NCBI GenBank assembly: GCA_963920635.1
Contig: OY987298.1
Location: 110,117,309 to 110,181,308 of the forward strand
Direction of reading: 5' to 3'
Origin: Pseudeuparius sepicola
Taxonomy: Eukaryota; Arthropoda; Insecta; Coleoptera; Anthribidae
Length of the DNA: 64,000 nt
Shown: one piece after another, positions 58,071 to 64,000 of the stretch
Layout: the number at the start of each line of letters is the position of its first letter
How positions within the stretch are numbered: the first letter of the stretch is position 1
The notes under the pieces: generated by a model
Told to the model about the DNA's origin: nothing
The model's input: the letters and a program-made list of their open reading frames with translations, nothing else
Database searches by the model: none
Made by a program: the position numbers and the translations under genes

Positions 58071-58411
58071 TACGAGGCAGGACCGCATTAAGGACGATCT
58101 CTATGAATTTTATAATATAAAATATTAAAATAATAATATGCCCAGTATTGAGAACTTTAAAAACAAACTTTTATGGCACACCTAGTCATTCACTTACCTG
58201 CAAATTTCTACTATTAACACAAATCGTAGCTCTAACAATTAATAAACAGCGAAAGAATTATATCGGAAAAAATAAAGGTTCACTTGAAACTCAATCCACC
58301 TCTGTAAGAAACACCGACTCGATGCACTCGCCCGCCGGGTCAGACTTTATTGCCGGCTAGCCAATAGTAAGCCCATCAGCCCATCACGTGCGTATCGCCT
58401 TCATCCATTGA

Positions 58412-59497
58412 CAGGGTTGGGAATGTAGCGAAAATTTTATATTAATTACATGAACTCAATGACGTCAGAACCTATAGACAGGTTTGTTTTGATAAACGCT
58501 TGACGCCCAGAACTAATCACAATCTAAGCGCTCCATTAAATTATTCCGAAAATATCGCAAGATTGTCAGAAATTGCCCCTTTTTGTCGAGCCGTAGCGAA
58601 CTTATTTCGACTCTGGGCTCGGAGGCTGGCGTCGTTAGACCATCCCCCGAGTCGTCAGGCGAGGTTCCGATGCTTCCGGCGCCCCCAAACAAGAAAAAAC
58701 ATACGATATCTAAGTGTGATTCTGGAGGAACTATAACCGGGAATCACCGGGTGTAGAGTTGGTTGATGGTTGACTTTCTGTCTTTGTTTGTAGCATGTTT
58801 TTAGAGTAGTATGGATATAGTTAATCTTGGAGTCAAAATAAAGTGCATTTTAACAATGAGGCACTACGTCTATAGGTTTTGACGTCATTGCATGAACTAC
58901 ATTAACTTTCGAAATGTAGTTAACTCTGTGTAGTTAATGTAGTAAATAATCTGATGGGTCGATTGAAGGTCATTCCTGTGGATAGGCGACGTCACATTAA
59001 TAAATAGGCGTTCTCTAACCTCACTTTATAACCTCAATCTATGCATACCTACCTACATTTTATATCTACATGTGCAATATAATTTTTACAAAATATAATA
59101 ATTATGGCTGGACGAAAATACTTATTAATAAATATTTATATTTTAACATACTGGTAAATCAGTAATCCTTCACAGTGTAAAAGTTTAATATGCAATATGC
59201 TGTCATTATTGCTGTCTATTTAGGACTAGATATAATAATAATTTAATAATACCTGGTACCTACCCTTCCTACCTACCTAAGTATTTACCTAAACATTTTG
59301 AGTGAGAATAAATCAATAAAACAAATTATTGACTAATTTTATTTAATCAAATAGGGCATTTTAAATATTTAAATTTTGCGTAGTTAACGTAGTTAAAGTT
59401 ATGTAGTTAATTGTACAAAAACATGACGTAGTTAATTACATTACCTACGGTAGTTAATTGTGTAATTAATGCCATATTAACTACGTGCCCAACCCTG
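58412..59497. mobile_element. hAT-type non-autonomous element with 8-bp target duplication
   Basis: TCCATTGA flanks both sides (58404-58411, 59498-59505). The ends are CAGGGTTGGG and CCCAACCCTG. GTAGTTAA-type motifs recur near 58915-58945 and 59380-59490. No transposase is recognised; the GC-rich part 58570-58740 has no known domain. Confidence 0.88.
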
Positions 59498-59974
59498 TCC
59501 ATTGACCATATTTATAACTCTTAAAAAAAATCAGGACCGGATTTTCCTAAATTATGAATTTATAATAGCAGATGATTTTGGTACACCTGAGAGTAATGCT
59601 TCCAAAATATTTTCAAAATGTGGTCGTCATCAGTAAATATTTAAGAAAATGTATAATACAGCGTCGGGTTTCCTCTGTGAAATCTAATTTAACTTAACAT
59701 TAGCTTCTGAGCTCGATATAGCAATGTGTTTTGTATTAGGTACCTATTGATTGTTTAGAAATGGAGATAAAGAAACCAACAGATGCAGTGAAGCAATGTT
59801 TAACATGGTCAGAATATAAAAAGTGCAATACACTCAAATATTTAATATCTTAAAAATAGAAAACACTTTGTAATATGTAAGTTAATCCGTACATTTTCAT
59901 TTTATTACTAATATTTTATTATGTGTAGGTAATGATTGTGGAATAAAGAACCAATGTGAAAACAGCCATGGTCT

Positions 59975-61825
59975 ACCCAACCAAGTCAGGGTCGCGGACT
60001 TCATTTTTGTCAGGGGGTTTGAATACAATAAAAAAATTCTACAAGAGAGAGCAGTTGACGGCCCGGGATACCAAGTAGAGGAATGTATCAAGGGTGATCT
60101 GAGGAACATCCCTGTACCTCCAAGTCAGTGCCGCGGACTTCAATTTTGACAGAGGGTATGAATATAATAAAATAAATCTACAAGAGAGACCAGTTGACGG
60201 CCCGGGATAGTTATGTAGTGGAATATGTTGAGGGTGATCCGAGGAACATCCTTGTACCTACGAAGTCAGTGTCACGGACTTCAATTTTTCTCGGGGGTAT
60301 GAATATAATAAAAAATTGTACCAAGATAGACCAGTTGACGGCCCGGGATATAAAGTAGTGGAATGTGTCGAGGGTGATCTGAGGAACATCACTCTACCCT
60401 GGACCAACACTATATTGTGTTGGTCCAGCTCTATCTCCCAAGTCAGTGTCGCGGACTTCGATTTTTGTCGGGAGGTATGAATATAATAAAAAAATTTTAC
60501 AAGAGAGACCAGTTGACGTACCGGGATACCAAGTAGTGGAATGTGTCGAGGGTGATCTGAGGAACATCCCTCTACCTCCCAAGTCAGTGTCGCGGACTTC
60601 GATTTTTGTCAGGGGGTATGAATATAATAAAAAAATTCTACAAGAGAGACCAGTTGACGGCCCGGGATACCAAATAGTGGAATGTATCGAGGGTGATCTG
60701 AGGAACATCCCTCTACCTCCCAAGTTAGTGTCGCGGACTTCAATTTTTGTCGGGGGGTATGAATATAATAAAAAAATTCTACAAGAGAGACCAGTTGAGG
60801 GCCCGGGATACCAAGTAGTGGAATGTGTCGAGGGTGATCTGAGGAACTTCGGAACATCCCTCTACCTCCAAGTCAGTGTCGCGGACTTCAATTTTTGTCA
60901 CGGGGTATGAATATATAATAAAAAAATTCTACAACAGAGACCAGTTGACGGCCCGGGATACCAAGTAGTGGAATGTGTCGAGGGTGATCTGAGGAACATC
61001 CCTCTACCTCCTAGTCAGTGCCGCGGACTTCGATTTTTGTCGGGGTATGAATATAATAAAAAAATTCTACAAGAGAGACCAGTTGACGGCCCGGGATACC
61101 AAGTAGTGGAATGTGTCGAGGGTGCTCTGAGGAACATCCCTCTACCTCTCTACCTCCGAAGTCAGTGTCGTGGACTTCAATTTTTGTCAGGGGGTATGAA
61201 TATAATAAAAACAATCTAGAAGAGAGATCAGTTGACGGTCCGTGATACCAAGTAGTGGAATGTGCCGAGGGTGATCTGAGGAACATCCCTTTACCTCCCA
61301 AGTCAGTGTCACAGACTTCAATTTTTGTCAGGGGGTATGAAAATAATAATAAAAAAATCTACATAGAAACCAGTTTACGGCCAGGGATACCAAGTAGTGG
61401 AACGTGTCTAGGGTGCTCTGAGGAACATCCCTGTACCTCCCAAGTCAGTGTTGCGGACTTCAATTTTTGTCAGGGGTATGAATATAATAAAAAAAATCTA
61501 CAAGAGAGACCAGTTGACGGCCCAGGATACCAAATAGTGGAATGCATCGAGGGTGATCTGAGGAACATCCCTCTACCTCCCAAGTCAGTGTCGCGGACTT
61601 CAATTTTTGTCAGGGGGTATGAATATAATAAAAAAATTCTACAAGAGAGATCAGTTGAGGTCCCGGGATACCAAGTAGTGGAATGTGTCGAGGGTGCTCT
61701 GAGGAACATCCCTCTACCTTTTTGTCAGGGGGTATGAATATAATAATAAAAAATCTACAAGAGAATCCAGTTTACGGCCAGGGATACCAAGTAGTGGAAT
61801 GTATCGAGGCTGATCTGAGGAACAT
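59975..61825. repeat. 141-bp minisatellite, about 13 units
   Basis: Unit starts such as 60446, 60587 and 60728 are exactly 141 bases apart; others vary by a few bases. Each unit has GTCGCGGACTTC, GAATATAATAAAA, GACGGCCCGGGATACC and GAGGAACATCC. Because 141 is 3 x 47, the frame VSRTSIFVRGYEYNKKILQE continues through three units before breaking. A 30-nt perfect hairpin (CTGGACCAACAC stem) interrupts the array at 60399-60428. Confidence 0.9.
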
Positions 61826-62424
61826 CCCCAGTGCACATGTGGCCAACTAGTTGGGCCAATGTGCACAATACCACCTTGGCGTAACTTGGCCGCCTTTGGC
61901 CATTGGTGACCAGCATTGGCCAGCGAGCCGAATATGTTTGTCATTTTACATGCACACATCAAAAGATCTTGGGCGCAATCCACCAACAGCCTTCACACAT
62001 TGGTTGACGTTGGCCTCTTATTAGTAATGCGTAGTTGCCGTGCAGCGGAAACGTACACAGTGTAGCGGAGTACCTTTTTTTACAAACTGGATCTATTTTT
62101 AATTCGCCTTGTTCTGTTCCGATGAATACTCAGCTATAAAAAATTAATGTTCTGTACAAGTAAATTGCCGCGGCCGCGAGTTTCCACATGCATCCTTGCC
62201 AACAAAAAAATGGAATGAGTAACGCCAACGTGTTAGAGTTGTCACCATTAATTTAATTAAGAATTCCGTGCAAATCTTTGTTGAAAGTACTAGAGCTAGC
62301 GCAAAAGGCGCCAAAAGTGGCGGCTACACTCATTCGCCCAACTAGTTGGCCAAACGTAGCCAATGTGTAAACAGTGTTGTCATCTCATTGGTCCAACTAA
62401 TAGTTGGCCACATGTGTACTGGGG
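61826..62424. mobile_element. MITE, 599 bp, at the end of the minisatellite
   Basis: Ends CCCCAGTGCACATGTGGCCA and complement, with CAACTAGTTGG repeated inside at 61845 and 62340. It begins inside a minisatellite unit, so it inserted into, or truncated, the array. No target duplication seen. Confidence 0.75.
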
Positions 62425-62964
62425 CCTTATTTTTTTTGTTTTATGGTCCCTCACAATGAAGAATGTAAAAAAATATACTTAAAAAAATAGGATTTCAAAT
62501 TTTTTTGGGAACACAATTAGTTTCATTCTTTGATATTCTTGGCCAATTATAGTCAGATTTCGGTGGAATTTGACGTACACACATAAGAATGGACATCAAG
62601 AGTAAGCTCTGTAAAAGTGGTATTAAAAAATTTCAAATAAGTTAAAGGCAAACAATGAAATTATGCCAGGGTTACATTTTGCCCCTCTGACAGATATGAC
62701 CAATTGTGGGATTTGTCTTGTGTCCCTCTGGTTATGAATACTTACATCCCTTCAAATATCTTAATTTTTACCAAAGTTATGAACACGTAAAAATAAAAAT
62801 TTTCTAAAGATGGACAAAACTCCAAATTTGGGCATTTTTGATTAATTTCTATTTTTTGTTTGCTTATTTTGGAAAGATCGTATCAAAATACATAAGATCC
62901 ACTTTGTTTCATCCAATTACAATATAATGTAAGCTTAAAACCGTAATTTAATTCGACTAATGGC
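62425..62964. other. Intergenic, nothing recognised
   Basis: AT-rich sequence without notable frames or repeats. Confidence 0.4.
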
Positions 62965-63224
62965 TTTAAGGTGGATTTATAAACTCGACGTTTGCGTTGG
63001 CGCTCGCCGTTGCCGTTTGCGTCGAAAATTCAATCTCAATATTTTACGTGTAATCGTTTATAAATGCCGCCGTCGAACGTTGCCGTCTGCGTCCGATGCC
63101 GTCCGAGATAAACTAATTTCATCTTTCACGTTCCGTCGTTCACATTTCTGGATGCAAACTGTGAAGGTCACCGTCAACTTCGAGTGCCAACGCAAACGTC
63201 GAGTTTATAAATCTACCTTTAAGC
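62965..63224. mobile_element. TTAA-flanked MITE, about 260 bp
   Basis: Ends GGTGGATTTATAAACTCGAC and complement, with TTAA on both sides; inner arms TTTGCGTTGGC/GCCAACGCAAA. A left-end-only copy is at 34257-34350. The plus-strand frame over it is a by-product. Confidence 0.75.
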
Positions 63225-63386
63225 TGAACGATAAATGTCAAAAGTCAAAGCGATTGGTGTCACTTTAGATCCATAAATAGAAATAATTCCGAGGCCGATG
63301 ATATATTTTCCAATCTGTTAATAAAATTCACCTAAACAGAACATCAGAAAAGGTCCTCTCCGGATGAACCGCCATATTTTTTATTA

Positions 63387-63770
63387 ATTAATTAAAAACT
63401 AATTATTTCAATGTCAACGGCAGATTATGAGCGACTTCATGAAAACAATCTTTCAAAGTGGATAGTGGATGCAGTCCTACAGATTAACGCGTGGGCATAT
63501 GATTTATTATTGTAGGTTCAAATCCCATACGATATTTTTTTAATTATCAACAGATTTTATTGTTTACCATTTTACTTTACCGTAATATTAACAATAAAAT
63601 GTATATTCTTGTTGATAATTAAAGACAATTCATCGTGTGGGATTTGAACCTATGATGAAATAAATGACACTTTCATAGGCACACGCGTTTACCGGTTGGG
63701 CTAAATCCACTTGGAAGATTGTTTTCATGAAGTCACTAATATCTATCTGAATCTGACATTGAAATAATTA
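63387..63770. repeat. Palindrome with a second tRNA-like sequence
   Basis: Arms match through ACTAATTATTTCAATGTCA and GACTTCATGAAAACAATCTT. The minus strand has TTTAGCCCAACCGG (A-box-like) and GGTTCAAATCC (B box) about 50 bases apart; the plus arm keeps only the B box (63512-63522). The interval is longer than a normal tRNA without intron. Confidence 0.65.
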
Positions 63771-63805
63771 GTAGTTTCTCAATTTGACTTGATTCTTCTT
63801 ATTTA

Positions 63806-64000
63806 AGAGGCTACGATACTTATGAAATCTGCCCGAAGTGCCAGACTCAATTCAGGACAAACGTCGCTTGATTAGATATGCCTATCCTTTTCCTTCCTCT
63901 AGTCCCCACGACTCCCCACTCCAGCCTGCCCCTTCATAGTGCTACGATTGAGGGGCAGCCGGCCGTAGTTACTACACTGAGAAAAATCTGTCACTTTGTA
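63806..64000. repeat. Repeat end cut by the window edge
   Basis: Reverse complement of 42765-42972; it runs to the last base (CTGTCACTTTGTA). Confidence 0.75.

Noticed and set aside
59975..61825. CRISPR array
   Set aside because: Units are contiguous 141-bp repeats without unique spacers, in a eukaryotic sequence.
62960..63268. 102-codon Arg-rich plus-strand frame
   Set aside because: Coincides exactly with a TTAA-flanked MITE and its complementary arms.

Overview
The window looks like nuclear DNA of an insect (arthropod at least). It is AT-rich, its two recognisable host genes are split by GT-AG introns, and nearly everything else is transposable-element debris typical of large arthropod genomes: mariner-like fold-backs, piggyBac-like TTAA elements, hAT, Harbinger/THAP, a Penelope-like element and LINE pieces. 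The insect order cannot be fixed from sequence alone.

Host genes. (1) GMPPA, the alpha (regulatory) subunit of GDP-mannose pyrophosphorylase, lies on the + strand as five exons between 16134 and 26973, with stop codon. They encode the last ~342 residues; the first ~80 residues were not found and probably lie upstream of the window or far upstream within it. (2) A Caprin orthologue (RNA-binding, stress-granule family) lies on the - strand as four exons from 54903 down to 38315, giving a 434-residue product if the stop after exon 4 is used. Both genes have multi-kilobase introns packed with repeats, and their 3' ends converge across ~11 kb of TE-filled DNA.

Layout. 1-3.6 kb: DNA transposon with a 10-bp target duplication and a decayed DDE transposase on the - strand. 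3.6-16 kb: repeats, a THAP 5' exon, a mariner-type fold-back and MITEs. 16-27 kb: GMPPA; its last intron holds a TTAA-flanked piggyBac-like element filled with a 325/326-bp satellite in both orientations. 27-34.5 kb: a LINE reverse transcriptase split by two MITEs, a second fold-back, and a TTAA-flanked palindrome carrying three tRNA-like sequences. 34.5-37.6 kb: two inverted arms of a Penelope-like element (GIY-YIG domain in one) around a broken THAP gene. 38.3-54.9 kb: Caprin, with intronic LINE, a Cys-rich terminal exon, mariner remnants and a large fold-back. 55-58 kb: THAP/Harbinger element and another THAP 5' exon. 58.4-59.5 kb: hAT element with an 8-bp target duplication. 60-61.8 kb: 141-bp minisatellite. 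61.8-64 kb: MITEs and a second tRNA-like palindrome.

The main theme is inverted-repeat architecture. At least eight elements are long palindromes, two carry tRNA-like pol III boxes, and three repeat families carry hammerhead-like cores (CTGANGA, then GAAA) near their ends. No operon-like or prokaryotic features are present.
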